Source: Aquabacterium sp.
GTDB taxonomy: Bacteria > Pseudomonadota > Gammaproteobacteria > Burkholderiales > Burkholderiaceae_C
Reading direction: 5' to 3'
Length of the DNA stretch: 6,206 nt
Assembly: GCA_017989885.1 (NCBI GenBank)
Contig: JAGNPA010000120.1
Span: 1 to 6,206 of the forward strand
Shown: in pieces, positions 1 to 6,206 of the stretch
How positions within the stretch are numbered: position 1 is the first letter of the stretch
Layout: each line of letters begins with the position of its first letter
Program-made: the position numbers and the translations under genes
Notes under the pieces: generated by a model
The model's database searches: none
Told to the model about the DNA's origin: nothing
Seen by the model: the letters and a program-made list of their open reading frames with translations, nothing else

Positions 1-423
1 GTCCAGGGCGGCGCGCATCACGCGTGCGAATTCGCGGTCGGTCAGCAAGGCCTTGGCCTCACCGTGCTCCAGCTGGAAGGCGACCGCTTCGGCGTCCAGG
101 CGGGTGTTGAGCGTGTTGAGCACCGCACCGGTCATCGGGATGCCGAAGTGGGCTTCCAGCATGGCGGGCACGTTGGGCAGCATCACGGCCACCGTGTCGC
201 CGTGGCCGATGCCACGCGCTTGCAGCGCGCTGGCCAGGCGGCGGCAGCGTGCGGCGGTCTCGGCCCAGGTCTGGCGACGCTCACCGTAGATGATGGCCAG
301 GCGGTCGGGGTAGATGGCCGCGGTGCGCTTCAGAAAGCTCAGCGGCGACAGACTGACATGGTTGGCCGGGTTCTTGTCCAGGGCCATGTTGTAAGGGTTT
401 GCTGTGTTCATGGTGATGTTCAT
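1..423 (-). CDS. AMP-forming acyl-CoA synthetase (N-terminal part, cut by window edge)
   Basis: Adenylate-forming enzyme expected to activate a carboxylic acid with ATP and CoA to an acyl-CoA in the cytoplasm. Only the first 141 residues are present; the ATP-binding core and C-terminal domain lie beyond the left edge. The protein begins MNITMNTANPYN and contains NPANHVSLSPLSFLKR, YPDRLAIIYG, VAVMLPNVPAMLEAHFG and LNTLNTRLDA. These segments are typical of the short/medium-chain group that includes DmdB-type methylmercaptopropionate-CoA ligases and plant acyl-activating enzymes. Substrate cannot be told from this part. In-frame ATGs lie at 423, 411 and 387, none with a convincing Shine-Dalgarno; 423 is the longest choice and 411 is equally possible. 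A five-codon reading frame (MTRRP, 437-420) ends in an ATGA overlap with the 423 start, so translational coupling is conceivable. It lies 152 bp downstream of the permease gene on the same strand, with a stem-loop between them. Confidence 0.88.
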   Translation of the reverse strand, partial: MNITMNTANPYNMALDKNPANHVSLSPLSFLKRTAAIYPDRLAIIYGERRQTWAETAARCRRLASALQARGIGHGDTVAVMLPNVPAMLEAHFGIPMTGAVLNTLNTRLDAEAVAFQLEHGEAKALLTDREFARVMRAALD

Positions 424-473
424 GGTCGTCTTGTCATGGCGCCTCGCGGAGCCTGATCAGTCACTTCCGTGGC

Positions 474-501
474 GCTATATGGTGGGGCAGCACTGTTGCA
501 A
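474..501 (-). promoter_or_regulatory. Possible sigma-70 promoter of the acyl-CoA synthetase gene
   Basis: Read on the minus strand, TTGCAA (501-496) and TATAGC (479-474) are separated by 16 bp. Each hexamer matches four of six consensus positions. A start site would fall near 467, giving a leader of about 45 to 55 nt. The 21-bp dyad at 511-531 would then sit about 9 bp upstream of the -35 box, a position suited to an activator. The match is modest and unsupported by other data. Confidence 0.3.
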
Positions 502-546
502 GACCTGAGGGCAAACATGACAAATGTTTGCAGCGCTCAGGTCTTG
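499..546. repeat. Nested inverted repeat / stem-loop between permease and synthetase genes
   Basis: A perfect 11-bp outer inverted repeat, CAAGACCTGAG (499-509) and CTCAGGTCTTG (536-546), encloses a perfect 8-bp inner one, GCAAACAT (511-518) and ATGTTTGC (524-531). The inner loop is GACAA, and the two stems are separated by an asymmetric bulge (one base against four). As RNA on the minus strand it would form a strong two-part hairpin starting 29 nt after the permease stop codon. No T-run follows on the minus strand, so it is not a canonical intrinsic terminator. It could be a factor-dependent terminator, a transcript-end stabiliser protecting permease mRNA, or a DNA operator with nested half-sites. 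The inner stem recurs at 2206-2226; the outer stem does not. Confidence 0.75.
511..531. promoter_or_regulatory. Copy 1 of a 21-bp dyad-symmetric operator-like element
   Basis: GCAAACAT, five spacer bases GACAA, then ATGTTTGC: perfect 8-bp arms around a central C at 521. It is identical at 18 of 21 positions to the element at 2206-2226, with differences only at positions 6, 7 and 12. It lies about 90 bp upstream of the synthetase start. The repeated sequence, dyad symmetry and non-coding placement are visible; function as a protein-binding site is inferred. The bound regulator is unknown. The spacing does not fit the published PsrA-type pattern (AAAC and GTTT separated by a short spacer). Confidence 0.5.
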
Positions 547-575
547 GGGGCAGTGCGGGTGTGTGTGGCGCCGCG

Positions 576-1991
576 TCAGCGAGTGGCCACGCCGTGCTCG
601 TCGCCGGCCTTGATGTCGCTGGTCTTGTCCGCCAGCACCGACAGGTCCTCCTTGGCGCGCTGTGCGGCATTGGGTCGCTCAATGAGCCAGTACAGGATCA
701 GACCGATCACCACGGCATAGACGGTCGCCTTGGGATCGGGCATGGCCAGGGTCACGGCCACGATGCCAGCCACGCCACGCTCGGCGGAGTTCTTCAACTC
801 CTCCATGCCGACCATGATGCAGATGTAGGCCGTCAGCACCAGGGTGAGCGACAGGGCGATGGGCAGCACCGGCTTGAACACCGTCACCAGGGGCAGGATG
901 AAGATCGCGATCAGGCCCGTGATCCAGAAGGTGCCGCCACCGCTGTAGATGGAGTCCATGGCCTTGCGACCCAGCGAGTGACGCTCGGCGATGGTCGCGT
1001 GGGCCGCGGTCCACAGCGGGCCGGCCAGACCGGGCCACGGCGCCAGCACGGCGTGCAGGGCGTTGCGGATGGCCGTGACCAGGTGCACACGGGTCACGTT
1101 CATCTCGATCTTCTCGTCGGGGCGCAGGTGCTCGACGCGTTGGCACAGCGTGAAGCCCACCAGGATGTCGCCGAAGGCGATCACGTAGGCGATCAGGGCC
1201 GTGGGAATGGCCAGCAGGAACATGTCCGTGCTGGGCATGCCAACGTTGAAGATCAGGTAGTTGGCCATCAGCTTGAAGTCAGGCTGCGTGATGCCCCACT
1301 CGATCGTTGGCAGGGGGTACTCGCTGACCGCCCAGCCCACCAGCATCGCGATGACCATGCCGGGAATCATGCCGAAGTTGGAGATGAGCTTGGCGAAGCG
1401 GCTGTGCTCCACAAAGTGCTTGAAGGACAGCGAAAACAGCACGTACGCCGACACGATGCAGCCGATCAACAGCGAAATCGGGGTGTTGTCGATGCGACCG
1501 CCCGTTTTCAGCTCGCCCATCATGGCCGCGATACCGGCGCCGATGATGATGCCCGACTTCAGAGAGTTGGGGATGATCTTCACCAGCTTGTTGCCCAGGC
1601 CGGTCAGGCCCAGCACCAGGAAGATGATGAACACCAGAATCTGCAGGGCAATCATGGCCTTGACGGCTTCGGGCCCGGGCTCGAACGCCTGCAGGTAGAG
1701 CAAGACCACCGGGATGGCCGGCGTGATCCAGCCCGGCACCAGGGGCACCCCCATCAAGGCAGGCAGCAGATAGCCCACCCCCGCCACCACGCAGAACGCG
1801 AGCGCCGCCTCATACGGCATGCCCAGGTACTTCATCAGCAGGGGGATCATCCCCAGGCTGACCACAAACATGATCAGCCCCTGGATCATTTCAGGGAATT
1901 CCCAGCGGTAATGGATGAAGGGCAGTCGGATCTTGAAAGGCCCAAGAGGCCAGCAGGGGTGTTCTGCCCCATGTTCGCGCTGCAGCGCCAT
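576..1991 (-). CDS. Xanthine/uracil permease-type (NCS2/SLC23-like) membrane transporter
   Basis: Predicted inner-membrane secondary transporter of 471 residues, a usual size for the nucleobase/ascorbate permease superfamily. Many hydrophobic helices are visible, for example at residues about 36-54, 61-80, 111-132, 145-158, 172-190, 207-222, 258-280, 354-370, 376-396 and 423-437. Both ends are polar, as expected for cytoplasmic tails. The stretch IPNSLKSGIIIGAGIAA (about 140-156) resembles the conserved mid-protein segment of AzgA/NCS2 carriers. I could not identify the diagnostic substrate motifs, so purine transport is not established and a carboxylate or other anion is possible. The start at 1991 was chosen because AAGGAGA sits 6 nt upstream; an in-frame ATG at 2066 would add 25 polar, unlikely residues. 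The gene is divergent from the sensor kinase and is followed by a synthetase gene on the same strand, which suggests uptake of something that is then CoA-activated. Confidence 0.8.
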   Translation of the reverse strand: MALQREHGAEHPCWPLGPFKIRLPFIHYRWEFPEMIQGLIMFVVSLGMIPLLMKYLGMPYEAALAFCVVAGVGYLLPALMGVPLVPGWITPAIPVVLLYLQAFEPGPEAVKAMIALQILVFIIFLVLGLTGLGNKLVKIIPNSLKSGIIIGAGIAAMMGELKTGGRIDNTPISLLIGCIVSAYVLFSLSFKHFVEHSRFAKLISNFGMIPGMVIAMLVGWAVSEYPLPTIEWGITQPDFKLMANYLIFNVGMPSTDMFLLAIPTALIAYVIAFGDILVGFTLCQRVEHLRPDEKIEMNVTRVHLVTAIRNALHAVLAPWPGLAGPLWTAAHATIAERHSLGRKAMDSIYSGGGTFWITGLIAIFILPLVTVFKPVLPIALSLTLVLTAYICIMVGMEELKNSAERGVAGIVAVTLAMPDPKATVYAVVIGLILYWLIERPNAAQRAKEDLSVLADKTSDIKAGDEHGVATR

Positions 1992-1997
1992 GCGTTT

Positions 1998-2004
1998 TCT
2001 CCTT
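1998..2004 (-). promoter_or_regulatory. Strong ribosome binding site of the permease gene
   Basis: AAGGAGA on the minus strand, 6 nt before the ATG at 1991. It decides this start over the upstream in-frame ATG at 2066, which has no comparable sequence. Confidence 0.85.
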
Positions 2005-2093
2005 CGGGTGTCGTTGGCTTGGTCGAGTCCCTCGCAGCCCTGTGTGCTGTGGGGGTTTTGCGGCATCCCGTCTTGTCAGACACAAACCAAGGG

Positions 2094-2099
2094 TTTATA
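2094..2099 (-). promoter_or_regulatory. Possible -10 box of the permease promoter
   Basis: TATAAA on the minus strand matches the -10 consensus at five of six positions. No recognisable -35 hexamer lies 16-18 bp upstream, so it would need an activator or be a chance match. A start near 2087 would give a leader of about 95 nt. Confidence 0.25.
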
Positions 2100-2205
2100 C
2101 TGATCATTGAGAGCTTCCGCCTTCTTCATGAGTGGCCCGCACGTCAATCGGCGTTTCAGGTCACTTCGAGCGGATGATCGGGGAGGACTTTTTCACCACC
2201 TCCCA

Positions 2206-2226
2206 GCAAATGTGACGAATGTTTGC
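2206..2226. promoter_or_regulatory. Copy 2 of the 21-bp dyad-symmetric operator-like element
   Basis: GCAAATGT, spacer GACGA, then ATGTTTGC: six of eight arm positions pair. It is identical at 18 of 21 positions to 511-531, including the whole right arm. It lies about 79 bp upstream of the kinase GTG and about 215 bp upstream of the permease ATG. If the TAGAAT at 2265-2270 is a real -10 box, the dyad centre falls near -61 of the kinase promoter, a common position for class I activators. The left part can also be read as a direct repeat (AAATGT and GAATGT, 9-bp period), a layout OmpR-family regulators often use. The binding protein is unknown. Confidence 0.5.
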
Positions 2227-2264
2227 AAGCCGGATTCGGTGTGGTTCAGGCGCAGTGCGATGCC

Positions 2265-2270
2265 TAGAAT
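2265..2270 (+). promoter_or_regulatory. Possible -10 box of the kinase-regulator operon
   Basis: TAGAAT matches the -10 consensus at five of six positions, 34 bp before the kinase GTG. The -35 region (around 2242-2247, TGGTTC) is poor, which would fit dependence on an activator bound at the upstream dyad. This is weak evidence on its own. Confidence 0.3.
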
Positions 2271-2294
2271 CGGCAGGCTTTGAGCCTCGCAACC

Positions 2295-2298
2295 GGAG
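2295..2298 (+). promoter_or_regulatory. Ribosome binding site supporting the kinase GTG start
   Basis: GGAG with 6 nt spacing to the GTG at 2305. There is no in-frame ATG nearby, so this element decides the start. Confidence 0.65.
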
Positions 2299-2304
2299 AC
2301 CCGC

Positions 2305-4332
2305 GTGACCCACCCTGATGCCGCTTTGCAGACTGACACCGGCCACTGGCGTCAACAAACCTTGCAAGCGGGGCTCGACCTGCTCGACCAGGGGCTCACC
2401 GTGTTTGACGCCGACCTGAAGCTGGTCGCCTGGAACCGCGCCTTCCTGCAACTGCTCGATTTCCCGGCCGACCTGGCCTTTGTGGGCGCCTCGTTCGAAA
2501 GCTTCATCCGCTACAACGCCCAGCGTGGTGAATACGGTGAAGACGACATCGACGCCGCCGTCGCGGCCCGTGTGGACAAGGCCCGCGAGTTCGTGCCGCA
2601 CGACATCGAGCGCGTGCGCCCCGATGGCAGCGTGCTGCGCATCACCGGCCAGCCCCTGCCAGGCCACGGTTTCGTCACCCTGTATTCAGACGTGACCGAG
2701 CAGCGCCGCGCCGAGCAGGCCTTGCGCCAGGCCAACACCGAGCTGGAGTCGCGCGTGCTGGCGCGCACCGCCGAGCTGCAAGCCAGCAACCAGCGCCTGC
2801 GCGAGGCCCTGGAGGCCAACGAGCAGATCACCGCCTCACTGCGCCGCAGCGAGCACCAGATGCGCCTGGTCACCGACTCGATCCCTGCGCTGGTGGCCTA
2901 CTTCCGCGCCGACCGCACCTACACCTACGTCAACCGTGGCTATCAGGACTGGTTCGGGCTCGACCCGCAGCAGCCCGATGCCGTCAGCGCGCGCGAGTTC
3001 CTCGGCTCGGACGTGTACGAGCGCATCAAACCCAACATCAGCCGGGCTCTGGCGGGTGAGGCTGTCACCTTCGACTACGAGCTGCACACCATCGCAGGCC
3101 AGACCCTGGCCGTGCGCACCACGCTGGTCCCCGACATCGCTGCGGACGGCGATGTGGTCGGCTGCTTCGAGCTCACCTTCGACGTCACGCAAGAGAAGCA
3201 GTCGCAAGCCCTGATCGTGCGCGCCCAAAAGATGAAGGCCATGGGCCAGCTCACCGGCGGCCTGGCGCACGACTTCAACAACATCCTCACCGTCATCATT
3301 GGCAACCTCTCGGCCCTGGCCGATGCCCGCCCGCAAGACCCGCTGGTCACCGAGTTCACCGGCCCTGCCATCGCCGCCGCCCGCCGTGGCGCCGAGCTGA
3401 TCCGCGGCCTGATGACCTTTGCCCGCCAGCAACCGCTGCAGGCCGGTGCCGTTGATGTCACCGCGCTCACCCAGTCGGTGACCCGTCTGGTGCGCCCGGC
3501 GCTGCCGGTGACCTTGCAGCTCCATGTCGAACTGGGCAGCGATCCCGCCTGGACCTGGGTGGATGCGACCCAGCTCGAGAACGCCCTGGTCAACCTCATC
3601 CTCAATGCCCGCGACGCGACCCAGTCGCAAGGTCGCATCGTGGTGCGCACGGCCACCCACACCGTGGACGAGCGCCAGGCCGAGCGTCAGCGCGTGCAGC
3701 CGGGCACCTACGTCTGCCTGGAAGTGATCGACGATGGCGTGGGCATGGACGCATCCACTGTCTCCCGCATCTTCGAGCCCTTTTTCACCACCAAGCAGGC
3801 GGGCAGCGGCACCGGCCTGGGCATGTCCATGGTCTATGGTTTCGTGCGCCAGTCGGGCGGCGCCATCCAGGTGCACAGCACGCCGGGGCAGGGCACCACG
3901 GTGTCGCTGTGCCTGCCTGCCATCGACGTGCCCACCGATGTACCCGCCTTGGATGAGGCCGACTACGCCTCCGACCGCAGCCGCCGCGGCGTGGCCCTGC
4001 TGGTCGAGGACGACCCCGATGTGCGCCGCGTCGTGCGTCGCAGCCTGCTCGATCTGGGCTTTGCCGTCATCGAGGCCGCGCATGCGCAAGAAGCGCAGGA
4101 TATCCTTGTGCAAATGCCAGATATCAAGCTGCTTTTGTCCGACATCATGATGCCCGGTGAGATGAACGGGGTGGGCCTCGCTCGCTTGGCGCGTTTGCAG
4201 CGCCCCACCATGCAGATCCTGCTGATGAGCGGCTGCGCGCCCAGTGGCGATGAGCTCATGGACCTCCCGGTCCTGCCCAAGCCCTTCAGCACCCGTGACC
4301 TGGCCGCGGCCCTCGAAGGCCTGACCCCGTGA
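2305..4332 (+). CDS. Soluble hybrid sensor histidine kinase (PAS-PAS-HisKA-HATPase-REC)
   Basis: Sensor of a two-component system: it autophosphorylates on His and passes phosphate to a receiver Asp. It has 675 residues and no signal peptide or membrane segment, so it should sense a cytoplasmic cue. Order: PAS 1 at about 22-132 (GLTVFDADLKLVAWNRAFL, the PAS-7-like type also seen in NahK/ErcS'-like kinases); a charged coiled coil at about 133-185; PAS 2 at about 186-298; HisKA with H322 in GGLAHDFNN; HATPase with N-box N434, DDGVGM 476-481, FEPFFTTK 490-497 and GTGLG 502-506; then a receiver at about 562-672 with E568/D569/D570, phospho-acceptor D613, S642 and K659. All catalytic residues appear intact. 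No Hpt domain is present. The start is GTG, supported by GGAG 6 nt upstream; the next in-frame ATG lies far inside the protein. It overlaps the downstream regulator by 4 bp and is divergent from the permease. The ligand is unknown. Confidence 0.92.
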   Translation: MTHPDAALQTDTGHWRQQTLQAGLDLLDQGLTVFDADLKLVAWNRAFLQLLDFPADLAFVGASFESFIRYNAQRGEYGEDDIDAAVAARVDKAREFVPHDIERVRPDGSVLRITGQPLPGHGFVTLYSDVTEQRRAEQALRQANTELESRVLARTAELQASNQRLREALEANEQITASLRRSEHQMRLVTDSIPALVAYFRADRTYTYVNRGYQDWFGLDPQQPDAVSAREFLGSDVYERIKPNISRALAGEAVTFDYELHTIAGQTLAVRTTLVPDIAADGDVVGCFELTFDVTQEKQSQALIVRAQKMKAMGQLTGGLAHDFNNILTVIIGNLSALADARPQDPLVTEFTGPAIAAARRGAELIRGLMTFARQQPLQAGAVDVTALTQSVTRLVRPALPVTLQLHVELGSDPAWTWVDATQLENALVNLILNARDATQSQGRIVVRTATHTVDERQAERQRVQPGTYVCLEVIDDGVGMDASTVSRIFEPFFTTKQAGSGTGLGMSMVYGFVRQSGGAIQVHSTPGQGTTVSLCLPAIDVPTDVPALDEADYASDRSRRGVALLVEDDPDVRRVVRRSLLDLGFAVIEAAHAQEAQDILVQMPDIKLLLSDIMMPGEMNGVGLARLARLQRPTMQILLMSGCAPSGDELMDLPVLPKPFSTRDLAAALEGLTP

Positions 4333-5042
4333 ACACCGCCCCGGCCCTCATCTTCGTGATCGAGGACGAGCTCTCGATCGCACGCCTCGTGCAATCGGTG
4401 CTGGTCGAGTTCGGTTTCGAGGTGGAGTGCTTTCACACGGGCGCCAGCGCCCTGCGCCGTCTGGCGGTGCGCCGCCCCGATCTGTGCATCACCGACCTGG
4501 GCCTGCCCGACATGGATGGCATCGACCTGGTGCGCCAGATCAGCCAGCAATGCCCCTGCGGCCTGTTGATTCTCAGTGGGCGCGGGCACACGGCCGACCG
4601 CATCATGGGGCTGGAGCTGGGCGGCGACGACTACGTCACCAAGCCCTTCGAGCCGCGCGAACTCGTGGCCCGCGTGCGCAGCATCCTGCGCCGCCGTGGC
4701 CAGGTGCCCGGTGGTGGGCAAAGCGAGTCGCGCCGCCAGGCCTGCTTCCTGAACTGGACCCTCGACTGCTCGGCCAACACCCTGCGCGCCGACGACGGCA
4801 CCGAGCACCTGCTGGGCGTGGCCGAGGTGCAGGTGTTGCGCACCTTTCTGGAGCGACCGCACCAGATCCTCACCCGTGAACAACTGGTGGGCCACCGCAG
4901 CCTCTCGCCCATGGACCGCAGCATCGACGTGCGCATCTCGCGTCTGCGCCGCAAGATCGAAATTGACCCGATGGCCCCCCGCATCATCAAGACCGTGTAC
5001 GGCGCGGGCTATGTGTTTTCGGCGTCGGTGGTCTGGTCCTGA
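4329..5042 (+). CDS. OmpR/PhoB-family response regulator (receiver plus winged helix)
   Basis: Transcription factor of 237 residues, normal for the family, and the likely output of the kinase encoded just upstream. Receiver at about 7-120: acidic pair E12/D13, phospho-acceptor D56 ([11 protein letters not shown]), switch S83 where Thr is also common, Y102 and K105 in [18 protein letters not shown] linker at about 124-137 is followed by a winged-helix DNA-binding domain at about 138-233, with the recognition region [15 protein letters not shown] and the hairpin signature [12 protein letters not shown]. The start is GTG in a GTGA overlap with the kinase stop, with GAAGG 9 nt upstream, so translation is probably coupled. 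Candidate targets are its own operon, the divergent permease and the synthetase, given the repeated 21-bp element. That link is inferred, since family members more usually bind direct repeats. Confidence 0.93.
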   Translation: MNTAPALIFVIEDELSIARLVQSVLVEFGFEVECFHTGASALRRLAVRRPDLCITDLGLPDMDGIDLVRQISQQCPCGLLILSGRGHTADRIMGLELGGDDYVTKPFEPRELVARVRSILRRRGQVPGGGQSESRRQACFLNWTLDCSANTLRADDGTEHLLGVAEVQVLRTFLERPHQILTREQLVGHRSLSPMDRSIDVRISRLRRKIEIDPMAPRIIKTVYGAGYVFSASVVWS

Positions 5043-5097
5043 CGCCTTGCGCGCGGGCAACATCCGCAGGGGTCGGTGATTGTTTGCGCCACCCCAC

Positions 5098-5126
5098 GAG
5101 ACAGCGCAGCCTGGCGCGTCTAAAAT
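5098..5126 (+). promoter_or_regulatory. Probable sigma-70 promoter of argG
   Basis: GAGACA (5098-5103, four of six matches to TTGACA) and TAAAAT (5121-5126, five of six matches to TATAAT) are separated by an ideal 17 bp. Transcription would start near 5133, leaving a short leader of about 26 nt. This indicates that argG has its own promoter and is not just read through from the regulator gene, which ends 116 bp before argG. Confidence 0.6.
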
Positions 5127-5158
5127 CGACGCTTTCGTTTCTCTATCTAGACTCGACC

Positions 5159-6206
<1,048 letters not shown>

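Larger units (their letters stand above)
1992..2304. other. Divergent control region between permease and sensor kinase genes
   Basis: This 313-bp stretch carries no supportable gene. It holds the permease ribosome binding site and about 90-100 bp of possible leader. It also holds a candidate permease -10 box near 2094-2099, the second copy of the 21-bp dyad at 2206-2226, a candidate kinase -10 box at 2265-2270, and the kinase ribosome binding site at 2295-2298. The part around 2060-2220 is visibly richer in A/T than the flanking genes, as expected of a promoter region. Confidence 0.75.

Noticed and set aside
499..546. Rho-independent terminator for the permease
   Set aside because: The stem is strong but no T-run follows on the minus strand, so it was listed as a stem-loop of unknown role.
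528..2177. Long plus-strand open frame (549 codons) opposite the permease
   Set aside because: Its product is a His/Gln/Asp/Arg-rich string with no domain logic, typical of the antisense frame of a GC-rich membrane-protein gene. The permease on the other strand has a ribosome site and clear helices.
2181..2204. GGGAGG ... CCTCCC inverted repeat next to the second 21-bp dyad
   Set aside because: Only six base pairs with a 12-base loop, not repeated elsewhere; likely chance.
2275..2287. AGGCT-TTG-AGCCT mini-hairpin just before the kinase start
   Set aside because: Five-bp stem at the predicted transcript 5' end; too short and unsupported to call a regulatory element.
2161..2667. Minus-strand open frame (168 codons) covering part of the divergent region and the kinase N-terminus
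   Set aside because: Mostly antisense to PAS 1, with no recognisable domain; its extension into the control region does not make it a gene.
2836..4113. Minus-strand open frame (425 codons) opposite the kinase
   Set aside because: Gly/Ala/His/Asp-rich antisense shadow of a gene whose kinase motifs are intact on the plus strand; no recognisable domain.
3963..5063. Minus-strand open frame (366 codons) opposite the kinase end and the regulator
   Set aside because: Spans two well-supported plus-strand genes and shows only low-complexity antisense composition.
5067..5087. Possible third copy of the 21-bp element upstream of argG (ATTGTTTGC)
   Set aside because: Only the right arm resembles the element; the left arm is absent, so it does not support argG belonging to the same regulon.

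Overview
The window looks like chromosome from a high-GC betaproteobacterium, most likely order Burkholderiales. This rests on strongly G/C-ending codons, the overall protein character, and the short TAAAAT-type promoter in front of argG. Genus cannot be fixed by reading alone.

Layout: (1) 1-423, minus strand: N-terminal part of an AMP-forming acyl-CoA synthetase that runs off the left edge. (2) 424-575: a 152-bp gap with a strong nested stem-loop (499-546) and a possible synthetase promoter. (3) 576-1991, minus: a complete 471-residue polytopic permease of the xanthine/uracil (NCS2/SLC23-like) type. (4) 1992-2304: a 313-bp divergent control region. (5) 2305-4332, plus: a soluble hybrid histidine kinase (PAS-PAS-HisKA-HATPase-receiver). 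(6) 4329-5042, plus: an OmpR-type response regulator overlapping the kinase by 4 bp. (7) 5043-5158: an intergenic stretch with a good argG promoter. (8) 5159 to the right edge, plus: argininosuccinate synthase (argG), cut off before its C-terminus, with an unusual Ala/Lys/Pro-rich N-terminal extension.

The most interesting point is that the permease, the synthetase and the two-component pair may form one regulated uptake-and-activation unit. An 18/21-identical, 21-bp dyad-symmetric element occurs twice. One copy lies just upstream of the synthetase, inside the stem-loop (511-531). The other lies upstream of the kinase, in the divergent region (2206-2226). Two matching operator-like sequences at the two non-coding regions around the permease suggest a shared regulator. 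A plausible reading is that the kinase senses a cytoplasmic ligand, perhaps a carboxylate or its CoA ester, and the regulator controls its import and CoA activation. The substrate and the identity of the DNA-binding protein are inference. argG appears to be an independent housekeeping neighbour.
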